This document shows positions 7,907 to 15,412 of a stretch of DNA of 37,358 nucleotides, one piece after another. Made by a program: the position numbers and the translations under genes. The notes below the pieces were generated by a model. The model searched no databases. It was not told the origin of the DNA and saw only the letters and a program-made list of their open reading frames with translations. How positions within the stretch are numbered: the first letter of the stretch is position 1; each line of letters starts with the position of its first letter. Source of the stretch: an uncultured Clostridia bacterium (GTDB taxonomy: Bacteria; Bacillota; Clostridia; Christensenellales; Aristaeellaceae); the NCBI GenBank assembly GCA_945948915.1, contig CAMFCQ010000021.1:1-37358 (forward strand). Direction: 5' to 3'.

Positions 7907-7913
7907 TGAACGG
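7892..7913. promoter_or_regulatory. Inverted repeat overlapping the pepP -35, candidate operator
   Basis: CCGTTCA (7892-7898) and TGAACGG (7907-7913) are perfect inverted arms around an 8-bp centre that contains the pepP -35 box. The placement fits a repressor site; no regulator gene is adjacent. Confidence 0.4.
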
Positions 7914-7947
7914 GCTTTATGCACGGCTTTCGTCTTCCATTCTCCAC

Positions 7948-7956
7948 TTATCCACA
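7948..7956 (+). promoter_or_regulatory. DnaA box
   Basis: TTATCCACA matches the consensus DnaA box exactly. A one-mismatch copy, TTCTCCACA, lies at 7993-8001, with further TCTCCAC words at 7941-7947 and 7983-7989. They sit in the divergent pepP/yitT-like control region. Confidence 0.45.
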
Positions 7957-8019
7957 TTTCTTTCCCATCATCTGTCATCATCTCTCCACATATTCTCCAC
8001 ATTCCTGTTGATTCCCTGC

Positions 8020-8048
8020 TTGACAGTTTCCCTTCTCTCCATTATGAT
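8020..8048 (+). promoter_or_regulatory. Consensus promoter of YitT-like gene
   Basis: TTGACA (8020-8025) and TATGAT (8043-8048) with exactly 17 bp between them. Transcription should start near 8055, which rules out the in-frame ATG codons at 8044-8049 as starts. Confidence 0.8.
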
Positions 8049-8082
8049 GGCTGTATTACGCTTACGGAAAGGATTTGTTATC

Positions 8083-8676
8083 TTGCGCATTTCCCTTCGA
8101 TCCAGTTTGCTTGCCCTGCTGGGCAGCGCCATTCTCGCCTTCGGCCTGTACAATGTGCATGCGTTTTCCGGTGTCACGGAGGGCGGCATCCTGGGGCTGA
8201 CGCTGCTGCTGCATCACTGGCTGGATCTCTCGCCGTCCGTGTCGGGCTTCGTGCTCAACATGGCGTGCTATCTCTTCGGGCTCAAGACGCTCGGCCCGCT
8301 GTTCATCTTCTATTCCGCCGTCGCGGGCGGCGGCTTCTCGCTGTTCTACGCCATCTTTGAGCGGTTCCCGCCGCTGTGGCCGCAGCTGGCCCATATGCCG
8401 CTGCTGGCGGCCGTCGTCGGCGCGCTGTTTGTGGGCGTGGGTGTGGGCCTGAGCGTGCGCGCGGGCGGCGCGCCCGGCGGCGACGACGCGCTGGCCATGA
8501 CGCTGGGCCAGCTGCTTCACCAGCCCATCGAGCGCATCTACCTGATCAGCGACCTGATCGTGCTCGCGCTCTCCGCCAGCTATCTGCCGCTGCCCAACCT
8601 CGCCTGCTCTCTGCTCACCGTCGTGCTCTCCGGGCAGATCATCGGGCTGATCCAGCGCATACCCGCCAGGGCATAA
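8083..8676 (+). CDS. YitT/DUF161-family membrane protein
   Basis: A 197-residue integral membrane protein with five or so hydrophobic segments. The repeated motif of the YitT family is seen twice: FSGVTEGGILGLTLLL near residue 28 and RAGGAPGGDDALAMTL near 128. It lacks the C-terminal DUF2179 domain found in many YitT proteins, so it is the short form. Function is unknown; export of small molecules is suspected for the family. The start is TTG at 8083, with AAAGGA nine bases upstream. In-frame ATGs upstream lie inside the promoter -10 and have no ribosome site. It is monocistronic, ending before the hairpin at 8701-8758. Confidence 0.85.
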   Translation: MRISLRSSLLALLGSAILAFGLYNVHAFSGVTEGGILGLTLLLHHWLDLSPSVSGFVLNMACYLFGLKTLGPLFIFYSAVAGGGFSLFYAIFERFPPLWPQLAHMPLLAAVVGALFVGVGVGLSVRAGGAPGGDDALAMTLGQLLHQPIERIYLISDLIVLALSASYLPLPNLACSLLTVVLSGQIIGLIQRIPARA

Positions 8677-8700
8677 GCCAAACCGCCAAACGAAAAGAAA

Positions 8701-8758
8701 TGGAGCGCATCCTCCACAGAAACCGACAGACTGTCGATTTCAAGGAGAATGCGCTCCA
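8701..8758. terminator. Bidirectional terminator hairpin
   Basis: TGGAGCGCAT (8701-8710) pairs with ATGCGCTCCA (8749-8758), continued by CCTCC/GGAG with one mismatch. Inside, CGACAG-A-CTGTCG forms a second small hairpin. It sits between two convergent genes and lacks a long T-run. Confidence 0.55.
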
Positions 8759-8792
8759 CTTTGATTTCAAGATTTCCACAGTTCAGGAGTAT

Positions 8793-9968
8793 TCACTCCA
8801 TGTTTCCCTTGATGTATACGTCCTCAGCGATCGCGGCCAGACGGCGCGTGATGCGCATGATGCCGTCGTCGCGGTTGGTCTTGCAGCCGTTGGTCATCAC
8901 GACGATCACCAGCTCGTTCTCCGGCTCGACGTACAGGTTGCAGACGATGCCCTCGTCCGTGCCCTGATGACCGTACACGCGCAGGCCGTCAAAGAGCGTA
9001 TCCTGACGGATCGTGAAGAAGGTGTACGGCGAATCCGGCGTAATGCCGTCCGTCTCCTCGCTGTGCTCCTGGCGCATGGCCATGACGGATTCCTCGCTGA
9101 GCACGCGCACGCCGTCCACCGTTCCGTCACCACAGATCGCGATGCCCAGCTTCGCCAGGTCGCGGGGGCGAATGAGTAGGCTGCCGATGGTCACGCGGTA
9201 ATGCGTGTCCGGCGTGGCCTCCTGCACATACTCCTGGCGCAGCATGTACGACGGCGCGGCGTAGAGCGAGCCGTCCTTTTTGTACGTCGCGGCGATGTCG
9301 TCCGGATCGGCCAGCTGCGTGGCGCTGTACGCCGCGTCGATGCCCAGCGGCTCAAAGAGCGTTTTGCGCATGTAGGAGGACACGTCCATCCCGGTCACGG
9401 ACTCGACAATCGCGCCGGTAATGCCCGCGCCAAAGTTGGAATAGGTGTACTGGCTGCCGGGACGGACGTCTTTCTTGAAGTTGCTGCCCGCCTTCTTCTC
9501 AACGTCAAGCATGTCCGACAGGATGCTGGCCTTACGCGCAAACGAGCTGTTCTCCACCAGACCCGCCGTGTGCGACATCAGCATCCGCAGGGTGATCGGC
9601 GTGTTCCTGAAGCTCATGTTGCGGACGGTATACCCCAGATAGGTGCTGATATCCTCGTCCGGATCGAGGATCCCCTCGTCGATCATCTTCATCAGGCCGA
9701 TGCCCGTGACCAGCTTCGTGACGGATGCGCAGCGGAAATAGGTCTCCTCGCTGACCGGCACATGCGTCGTCTTCTGCTGCTCGCCGTAATAGCGCTCGTA
9801 GACGATCTCGCCGTGCTGGGCCACGACAAACGCGCCGCCCACGGTCCTTGTCGCGCTGAACACCTCGTCCACGCGCGCATCCATATCCTGCGGCTCACCC
9901 GCAGCCGGCGCGCAAATCGCCAGCAGCACAGCCAGCACCAGCGCCAATTTTCTCATCATCCGCTTCAT
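8793..9968 (-). CDS. Serine hydrolase of beta-lactamase (class C/CubicO) family, exported
   Basis: The 391-residue product has a signal peptide (MKRMMRKLALVLAVLLAICA) and a penicillin-binding-like fold. The catalytic motifs are present: S82-V-T-K85 in CASVTKLVTG, Y176-S-N in YTYSNFG, and HQG near 334 in YGHQGTDEG. The HQG form, rather than KTG, is common in esterases and peptidases of this family, so antibiotic hydrolysis cannot be assumed. The ATG at 9968 overlaps the GntR stop by one base (TGATG), so the two are coupled. The likely context is the adjacent carbohydrate operon, where an exported esterase might act on a cell-wall or plant-derived substrate; that link is inference. Confidence 0.85.
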   Translation of the reverse strand: MKRMMRKLALVLAVLLAICAPAAGEPQDMDARVDEVFSATRTVGGAFVVAQHGEIVYERYYGEQQKTTHVPVSEETYFRCASVTKLVTGIGLMKMIDEGILDPDEDISTYLGYTVRNMSFRNTPITLRMLMSHTAGLVENSSFARKASILSDMLDVEKKAGSNFKKDVRPGSQYTYSNFGAGITGAIVESVTGMDVSSYMRKTLFEPLGIDAAYSATQLADPDDIAATYKKDGSLYAAPSYMLRQEYVQEATPDTHYRVTIGSLLIRPRDLAKLGIAICGDGTVDGVRVLSEESVMAMRQEHSEETDGITPDSPYTFFTIRQDTLFDGLRVYGHQGTDEGIVCNLYVEPENELVIVVMTNGCKTNRDDGIMRITRRLAAIAEDVYIKGNME

Positions 9969-10663
9969 CAGCCCTTCGCCTGCTCCTTGATGTACTGCGG
10001 GCACGCACGGCGGACCGCCTCTTCGTCCACCTTCACGCGGCCCAGGTGCTCGGTCATGATCTCCTTCGCCCGCTGCGCGTCATGCACGGCGATGCACTCG
10101 CAGATTGCCTGATGATCCGCGATGATCTTGCTGTCCTTGACCACGCCCAGCGCCAGACTGCGCACGCGGTCAAAGTGAATCGTCATGCTGCATAGCATGC
10201 TGTAGGTGTTTTCCTTCTGCGCGATCCTGAAGAGCATCAGATGAAAGGCGTCATCCAGCTCCATCATGCTCTGGAGCGAGTCCATGCCCGGCTCCTGCGT
10301 CATCAGCTGCAGGCGCACATTCTGCCGCAGCTGAGCGATATCCGCCGGCGTGGCCCGCTCGCAGACCTGATCGAGAATCGCCACCTCGAGCACCTGACGG
10401 GCAAAGCGCGCCTCCTCCACCAGCGCATAGTCGATCAGCGCAATGCGGCTGCCGCGCTGGGGCAGCACGTCCACCACGCGGCACTTGGCCAGATCCATGA
10501 GCGCCTCGCGCACCGGCGTGCGGCTCAGGTTCATCTGGGCGGACAGCTCGTTCTCGCTGACCATCGCGCCCGGCTCCAGGTCCATCGAAATGATGTTGGC
10601 CTTGAGCACACGCAGCGCGTAATCTCTCGCCGTTTCGGCATAACGTCTTTCGTCAATACGCAT
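9968..10663 (-). CDS. GntR-family (FadR/FCD) transcriptional regulator
   Basis: The 231-residue product has an N-terminal winged helix (about 10-70, with SENELSAQMNLSRTPVREAL, the standard GntR recognition segment) and a C-terminal FCD ligand domain (about 80-220) with FHLMLFRIA and an ADHQAI segment holding a metal-binding histidine. FCD regulators respond to sugar acids and other carboxylates. The ATG at 10663 is preferred to a GTG at 10672, which is too close to the AGGA motif. It lies 72 bp after the dehydrogenase gene, and its likely target is the palindrome at 12365-12378. Confidence 0.92.
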   Translation of the reverse strand: MRIDERRYAETARDYALRVLKANIISMDLEPGAMVSENELSAQMNLSRTPVREALMDLAKCRVVDVLPQRGSRIALIDYALVEEARFARQVLEVAILDQVCERATPADIAQLRQNVRLQLMTQEPGMDSLQSMMELDDAFHLMLFRIAQKENTYSMLCSMTIHFDRVRSLALGVVKDSKIIADHQAICECIAVHDAQRAKEIMTEHLGRVKVDEEAVRRACPQYIKEQAKG

Positions 10664-10697
10664 GGGCTTCACCGTCCTGTGTAGATTGATGGGAAAC

Positions 10698-10721
10698 GGC
10701 CCGCTGCCACGGCAGCGGGCC
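10698..10721 (-). terminator. Hairpin between dehydrogenase and GntR genes
   Basis: GGCCCGCTGCC (10698-10708) and GGCAGCGGGCC (10711-10721) are a perfect 11-bp inverted repeat. On the minus strand it is followed by only GTTTCCC. It may be a partial terminator reducing regulator expression or an mRNA-stabilising end. Confidence 0.55.
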
Positions 10722-10735
10722 TGTATGGCGTTTGC

Positions 10736-12346
10736 TTACGCGAGGTACTTTTTGAGCGTCGCGCGGACGGCGCCGGGGCCCGCAAGCTCCTCGACGAACA
10801 TCTGCTCGATGCGGTCGGCCAGGCCGATCTTCACCAGGTCGCTGCCGAAGATGACCTCGTTGGCGAGGATCTCGCGCAGCTGGCCCTTGTAGGTCTCCGG
10901 CTTGCCCACCTCGATGCCCGCGAGCTTCGCCTGCAGGTCAACCTTCATCGGGTCGGCAGAGATCTCGATCGCCTCGCCGTCGTCGCCCACGCCCAGCAGA
11001 TAGCGCATCCAGCCGGCGATGGCCAGCGGGATGGAGACCAGGTCGTTCAGGTCGCGGCCGGCAGCCACGTAGCTCTTGATGGTCTCGCCGAAGCGGATGC
11101 CGACCTTCTGGGAGGTATCGGTCGCGATGCGGCGCGGATCATCCGGCATGAACACATTGGGCAGGCGCTCCTGCACCACCTCGTCGATGAACGCCTTCGG
11201 GCTGAGGATCTTGGGATCCACGACGACCGGCAGGCCCTCGACATAGCCAAGGCGCTTGACCAGCCTGACGAGATCCTCGTCCTTCATCTCCTCGCAGATC
11301 AGCGTATAGCGCAGCAGGCAGCCGTACACGGCCAGCGCAGTGTGCAGCGGATTGAGGCAGGTGGTGACCTTCATGCGCTCGGTGCAGTTCACCGTGTCGC
11401 GGTCGGTCATGTACACGCCAGCCTTCTCCAGCGCCGGACGGCCGTTCGGGAAGCGATCCTCCACGACCAGGTACTGCGGGCGCTCGGCGTTGACGAACGG
11501 CGCGATGAACGTGTTCCGGCTGGTGACGATCGGGGCCATGTCCTCGATGCCGTCCTCGAGCAGGGACTCCTCGACGACCTTCGCCGGACGCGGGGTGATC
11601 TTGTCGATCATGCTCCACGGGAAGGCGACCTTGCTTTCGTCCTCCAGGTACGCGATGAAGTCATCGCCGACAAAGCCGTTCCTGCGCCAGGCGTGCGCGA
11701 TCTCCAGCACGGAGCTCTTGAGCTTCTCACCGTTGTGGCTGCAATTGTCCATGGAGACCAGCGCGATCGGATATGCGCCGGCGGCAAAGCGGCGCAGCAT
11801 CATGGCGCAGACGATGCTCATCGCATGGCGGGCGGTGTCCGGGCCCTCGGCCATGTCCGCGACGACGACCGGCATCAGCTCGCCGGCCATGTTGCGCAGC
11901 GCATAGCCCTTCTCGGTGATGGTGAAGGACACCATCTGCAGGGAGGGATTGACGAAGATCTCCGCAAAGCGCGCCATCTGGCCCGCGTCCTTCGCGTCGG
12001 CACGGAGACCCTCGGCGACAGAGGCGATGATCTCGCGGCTGGTGGTCGCGTCCGGGTTGAGCGTGACGTTCATGGTCAGGCTGTCAAACGCGTCATAAAT
12101 CCTGGTGATGATCTCATAGTCAAAGGTGTCCGCCGCGATGATGCCGCGGTCGGCCAGGCCCTCGTTCAGCAGCTTCTGCTGCAGGGCCGCAATGAAGCCG
12201 CGGAAGATGTTGCCCGCGCCGAAGTGCACCCAGATCGGGTTTTTCTTCGTCGCATCCACCATGGCCTGCACGTCATACTGCGGCAGGACGACATTGACCT
12301 TCTCCCACGCAGCGCGATCCGCGAGCGCGGCACGATTCATTTTCAT
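10736..12346 (-). CDS. Mannitol dehydrogenase-family oxidoreductase (fructuronate reductase-like, UxuB)
   Basis: A 536-residue long-chain NAD(P)-dependent polyol/uronate dehydrogenase. WVHFGAGNIFRGF (about 39-51) is the dinucleotide-binding start. The catalytic K-x5-N-x2-H signature of the family is K326, N332, H335 in MKVTTCLNPLHT. In this family UxuB reduces fructuronate to mannonate; others act on tagaturonate, mannitol or arabinitol. Linkage to a TRAP transporter and an FCD regulator favours a uronate-type substrate. No mannonate dehydratase (uxuA), KDG kinase or aldolase is in the window, so the pathway is incomplete here. It has its own promoter and operator upstream, and the ATG at 12346 has AAAGGA nine bases before it. 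Confidence 0.9.
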   Translation of the reverse strand: MKMNRAALADRAAWEKVNVVLPQYDVQAMVDATKKNPIWVHFGAGNIFRGFIAALQQKLLNEGLADRGIIAADTFDYEIITRIYDAFDSLTMNVTLNPDATTSREIIASVAEGLRADAKDAGQMARFAEIFVNPSLQMVSFTITEKGYALRNMAGELMPVVVADMAEGPDTARHAMSIVCAMMLRRFAAGAYPIALVSMDNCSHNGEKLKSSVLEIAHAWRRNGFVGDDFIAYLEDESKVAFPWSMIDKITPRPAKVVEESLLEDGIEDMAPIVTSRNTFIAPFVNAERPQYLVVEDRFPNGRPALEKAGVYMTDRDTVNCTERMKVTTCLNPLHTALAVYGCLLRYTLICEEMKDEDLVRLVKRLGYVEGLPVVVDPKILSPKAFIDEVVQERLPNVFMPDDPRRIATDTSQKVGIRFGETIKSYVAAGRDLNDLVSIPLAIAGWMRYLLGVGDDGEAIEISADPMKVDLQAKLAGIEVGKPETYKGQLREILANEVIFGSDLVKIGLADRIEQMFVEELAGPGAVRATLKKYLA

Positions 12347-12364
12347 GCATCCTCATCCTTTCGA

Positions 12365-12378
12365 ATATACTAGTATAT
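12365..12378. promoter_or_regulatory. 14-bp perfect palindrome, likely GntR operator
   Basis: ATATACTAGTATAT at 12365-12378 is a perfect palindrome. It lies just downstream of the -10 box (12395-12390) and before the ribosome site of the dehydrogenase gene, the standard place for a repressor roadblock. GntR/FCD proteins bind short AT-rich palindromes of this kind. Confidence 0.6.
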
Positions 12379-12389
12379 CACATGCCTTG

Positions 12390-12417
12390 ATTATAGCATG
12401 AAAGGCGTGCATTTGCC
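12390..12417 (-). promoter_or_regulatory. Promoter of dehydrogenase gene
   Basis: Minus-strand TATAAT (12395-12390) is an exact -10. A moderate -35, CTGGCA, lies about 18 bp upstream. The spacer falls inside one arm of the inverted repeat 12401-12466. Confidence 0.55.
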
Positions 12418-12466
12418 AGCCCTTTTTACGTCCTTTCTCGTAAAAAATGCACAAATGCACGCCTTT
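12401..12466. repeat. Nested inverted repeat between dctM and dehydrogenase gene
   Basis: Outer arms of 15 bp (12401-12415 with 12452-12466) are perfect. Inside, TTTTTACG (12423-12430) pairs with CGTAAAAA (12439-12446). The structure starts 22 bp beyond the dctM stop and covers the spacer of the next promoter. It could end the TRAP transcript, but no classical T-run follows. Confidence 0.6.
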
Positions 12467-12488
12467 TCGGCCCGAAAACGGCAGCCCG

Positions 12489-13778
12489 TTAAACAGCGCT
12501 CACGCCATACACGAGGTTTGGCAGGAAGAGCACGGCATCCGGGAAGAACACCATGACGACCACGACCAGAATGACCGCCAGATAGAACGGCCAGCCGTCC
12601 TTGACGACATCCTGAATAGAGCAGCCCATGATGTCCGCAGTGGTGTACAGGCCCGTGCCGACCGGCGGCGTCATGACGCCGAAGGTAACGCAGGTCATCA
12701 TGATCATACCGAAGACGACCGGGTCGACGCCCACGCTCTCCATGACCGGCTTGAGAATCGGGGTCAGGATCAGCGCGATCACCGTGGTCTCCATGAAGCA
12801 ACCGCAGATGAGCAGGAACACAATGACCAGGAACAGCAGCGCCACGCGGTTGGAGGTGATGGACACCAGCGCGGTCGCCAGCGTGGTGGTCAGGTCGTCA
12901 AAGACGACGCCGTAGCCGAACACGCCGGAGAAGCACAGGATGATCGCGATGACGGTCACGTCCTTGACGGAATCCTTCAGGGTCTGCATCATGATCTGCG
13001 GCGTCATCTCACGGTAGATCACCATGCCGACGAACAGCGCGTACGCGCAGGCGAACGCGCCGGACTCGGTCGGGCTCATGATGCCAAAGCGAATGAGCAC
13101 GATCAGCATCACCGGGAAGAGCAGCGCCCAGATGGAATCCAGGCAGACCTTGAGGATCTCGCCCACCGGAGCCATCTTCGCGCGCTCCGGCTTGTAGCCG
13201 TACTTGCGCGCGGACCAGCGCACGGCGATCATCAGCAGGAGCATCATCAGCACGCCCGGGAACCAGCCGGCCATGAACAAGCGGCCGATGGACACCTCGC
13301 CGGTGGTGCCGTAGATGATCAGGCCCATGGACGGCGGAATCGTCGCGACGATCAGGCCGGACAGGCCGTTGACCGCGGCGGACCAGCCGCGGGAGTAGCC
13401 ATGCTTGAGCATTTCCGGGCCGAGGATGCGGCACTGCATGGCCGCGTCCGCAACGGCGGAGCCGGAAACGCCGCCCATCAGGGTGGACAGCACGCAGGAC
13501 ACCTGGCCCACGGAGCCGTACATGTGGCCGCACAGCACGTTCGCCAGATTCATCAGGCGGCGGGTGATGCCGGTGGCGTTCATCAGGTTGCCCGCCAGAA
13601 TGAACAGCGGGATCGCCAGCATGGTGAAGCTCTGGGTGGTGGAGATGCACTTCTGAACCATGATGCTCAGCGGCAGCTCACGGATCAGGAAGAAGGACCA
13701 GCCGGAAATGCCGATCGCGAAGGCGACAGGCATGCCCAGCAGCAGGAAGACAAAGAAAATACCAATCGCCGCGATCAT
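12489..13778 (-). CDS. dctM: TRAP transporter large permease DctM
   Basis: A 429-residue protein with about 12 membrane segments, starting with FFVFLLLGMPVAFAIGISG, typical of the DctM/SiaM large subunit. GGVSGSAVADAAMQCRIL and LTPILKPVMESVGVDPVVFG are the family's two conserved substrate/Na+-site regions. With DctQ and DctP it makes an ion-gradient driven importer for carboxylates or sugar acids. Its ATG overlaps the dctQ stop in ATGA (13778-13775). Confidence 0.95.
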   Translation of the reverse strand: MIAAIGIFFVFLLLGMPVAFAIGISGWSFFLIRELPLSIMVQKCISTTQSFTMLAIPLFILAGNLMNATGITRRLMNLANVLCGHMYGSVGQVSCVLSTLMGGVSGSAVADAAMQCRILGPEMLKHGYSRGWSAAVNGLSGLIVATIPPSMGLIIYGTTGEVSIGRLFMAGWFPGVLMMLLLMIAVRWSARKYGYKPERAKMAPVGEILKVCLDSIWALLFPVMLIVLIRFGIMSPTESGAFACAYALFVGMVIYREMTPQIMMQTLKDSVKDVTVIAIILCFSGVFGYGVVFDDLTTTLATALVSITSNRVALLFLVIVFLLICGCFMETTVIALILTPILKPVMESVGVDPVVFGMIMMTCVTFGVMTPPVGTGLYTTADIMGCSIQDVVKDGWPFYLAVILVVVVMVFFPDAVLFLPNLVYGVSAV

Positions 13779-14260
13779 GCCTTTTCACCCCACTTTTCAA
13801 CAGGCGTCTTGATGCTCTTGTACAGGTTCTGGCCCACGGAGATGATCATCAGCAGCGCGCCCACCGGAACGGACGCGGTCACATACGCATAGGAGATGTT
13901 CAGGGTGGTGATCAGGCGCTTGTAGCCGGTCATCACATACTGGAAGCCGAAGTACACCAGCACCGCCAGGAACACCAGCATGATGATCTTGAAAAGAATG
14001 TCAATGCCCTTCTGCACGGCCTTCGGAAAGTGGGAAATGAACATGTCCACGCCGATGAGGCCGGTGGAGTGCAGCGCGATATCGCCGCCGATGAAGGACA
14101 GCCACGCGAACATGACCAGCGCGGCATCCTGCGCCCAGTTCAGCGGGAAGCCGATGGTGCGCATCAGCGCCGAGATGAAGACCAGAACGGTGATGCCCGC
14201 CAGCAGGAACATGGCGATCCACTGCTCGATCTTGCAGAACTTTTCGTAAATCTTTTTCAT
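13775..14260 (-). CDS. dctQ: TRAP transporter small permease DctQ
   Basis: A 161-residue, four-helix membrane protein with the DctQ pattern: WAQDAALVMFAWLSFIGGDIALH is longer than but matches the family's conserved second and third helix region. It scaffolds DctM and helps dock the binding protein. The ATG at 14260 has AAGGAG 12 bases upstream, a slightly long spacing. A strong hairpin separates it from dctP, while dctM overlaps it by 4 bp. Confidence 0.92.
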   Translation of the reverse strand: MKKIYEKFCKIEQWIAMFLLAGITVLVFISALMRTIGFPLNWAQDAALVMFAWLSFIGGDIALHSTGLIGVDMFISHFPKAVQKGIDILFKIIMLVFLAVLVYFGFQYVMTGYKRLITTLNISYAYVTASVPVGALLMIISVGQNLYKSIKTPVEKWGEKA

Positions 14261-14301
14261 GGGAACGATTCGCTCCTTCGTGTCCTTGTTGCCCGCCGCT
14301 T

Positions 14302-14336
14302 AAGAAAAGGGCGAAGGCCCGGCAGAGCCTTCGCCC
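14302..14336 (-). terminator. Attenuating hairpin after dctP
   Basis: GGGCGAAGGC (14309-14318) and GCCTTCGCCC (14327-14336) form a perfect 10-bp stem followed on the minus strand by TTTTCTT. It lies in the gap between dctP and dctQ and would give more binding protein than permease. Confidence 0.75.
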
Positions 14337-14363
14337 GTGATCTCACAAAGCGGATCGACCGAA

Positions 14364-15338
14364 TCAGAGGCCGGCTTCCTCGTAGATCTTGGCGCGCAGC
14401 TCGGTCCAGCCCAGCTTCTCGTAAGCCGGAGCCACCGCGTCGTTGAACAGCTGCTTGTCCACCTCGATGATGGTCATGCCGTTGTCCACCAGGGTCTTCT
14501 CCAGGTCAGCCTGCGCGGCGACGATGCCCATCGCGTTCTCATACGCGTTGTTGTAGCAGGCGTCCAGCACGATCTGCTGATACTCGGCCGGCAGCTTCTT
14601 GAACCAGGCCTCGCCGCAGATCAGGCAGTTGAACAGGTTGATGTGCTCGGTCTTGGTCACGTACTTGCAGACCTCGTAGATGTGAGAGGACACCGCGGAG
14701 GTGTACTGCACTTCGCAGGCGTCGATCGCCTTGGTCTGGATGGAGTTGTACACCTCGGACCAGGCAACGTTGTACGGCGTCGCGCCCATGGCCTCGATGG
14801 AGGCGTTGTACGGCGCAGCGCCCGGGGTACGGGTGACCAGGCCCTTCAGATCGGCCGGGGTCTTCGCTTCCTTGTTCTGCATGAAGGAGCGGGCGCCGTC
14901 GTAGTAGTTGAAGCACAGCACGCGGATGCCGTGGTCGTTCGCCAGCGCATCGGTCCAGCCCTTGAAGGTATCGGTGGCGATGACCTTCAGGCCGTCCTCG
15001 TAGTTGTCAACGAAGTACGCCATGTTGAAGATGCCGATATCGTTGACATAGTTGGACATACGGCCAGCGTCGGTCAGAACCGCGACGCCGATGCCGGCGA
15101 TCGCCTGGTCGATCATGTCTTCCTCGCCGCCCAGCTGAGAGGACGGATAGATGGAAACCTTCACTTCGCCGTTGGTCTTCTCCATGATCTCATCGGCGGC
15201 AGCCTTCAGGCCCGCGTAGATCATGGACGTATCGGTCTGGGTGGTGGAGATCTTCAGCTCGTAGGTCTTGGCAGACGCCACGGAGCACAGCGCGAAGCAC
15301 AGAACCAGTGCAAGCGCCACGGCAAGGATTTTCTTCAT
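14364..15338 (-). CDS. dctP: TRAP transporter substrate-binding protein DctP
   Basis: The 324-residue product has a signal peptide (MKKILAVALALVLCFALCSV then ASA-KTYEL) and the DctP fold. DLKGLVTRTPGAAPYNASIE holds the conserved arginine that clamps a substrate carboxylate, and WSEVYNSIQTKAIDACE is the other family signature. The cleavage site looks like signal peptidase I; no convincing lipobox precedes a cysteine. GGAGG lies 8 bp before the ATG. By position it could share a transcript with manA, whose stop is 74 bp upstream. The ligand is a carboxylate, probably a sugar acid given the neighbouring dehydrogenase. Confidence 0.95.
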   Translation of the reverse strand: MKKILAVALALVLCFALCSVASAKTYELKISTTQTDTSMIYAGLKAAADEIMEKTNGEVKVSIYPSSQLGGEEDMIDQAIAGIGVAVLTDAGRMSNYVNDIGIFNMAYFVDNYEDGLKVIATDTFKGWTDALANDHGIRVLCFNYYDGARSFMQNKEAKTPADLKGLVTRTPGAAPYNASIEAMGATPYNVAWSEVYNSIQTKAIDACEVQYTSAVSSHIYEVCKYVTKTEHINLFNCLICGEAWFKKLPAEYQQIVLDACYNNAYENAMGIVAAQADLEKTLVDNGMTIIEVDKQLFNDAVAPAYEKLGWTELRAKIYEEAGL

Positions 15339-15412
15339 TTCGGGTTCCTCCCCTAATGTTTTTTATATCACCCGGTCTATCGCCGGGGGACATACGCTAT
15401 GATGCCTTGGGC

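Noticed and set aside
5533..8676. A 1047-codon open frame on the plus strand
   Set aside because: Most of it is antisense to sleB, ispE and pepP and is rich in Arg, Ala and His, typical of reverse-frame translation of GC-rich genes. Only its last part, from 8083, is a real gene.
12447..13892. A 481-codon open frame opposite dctM
   Set aside because: Highly His/Asp/Gln-rich antisense of a membrane protein; no ribosome site.
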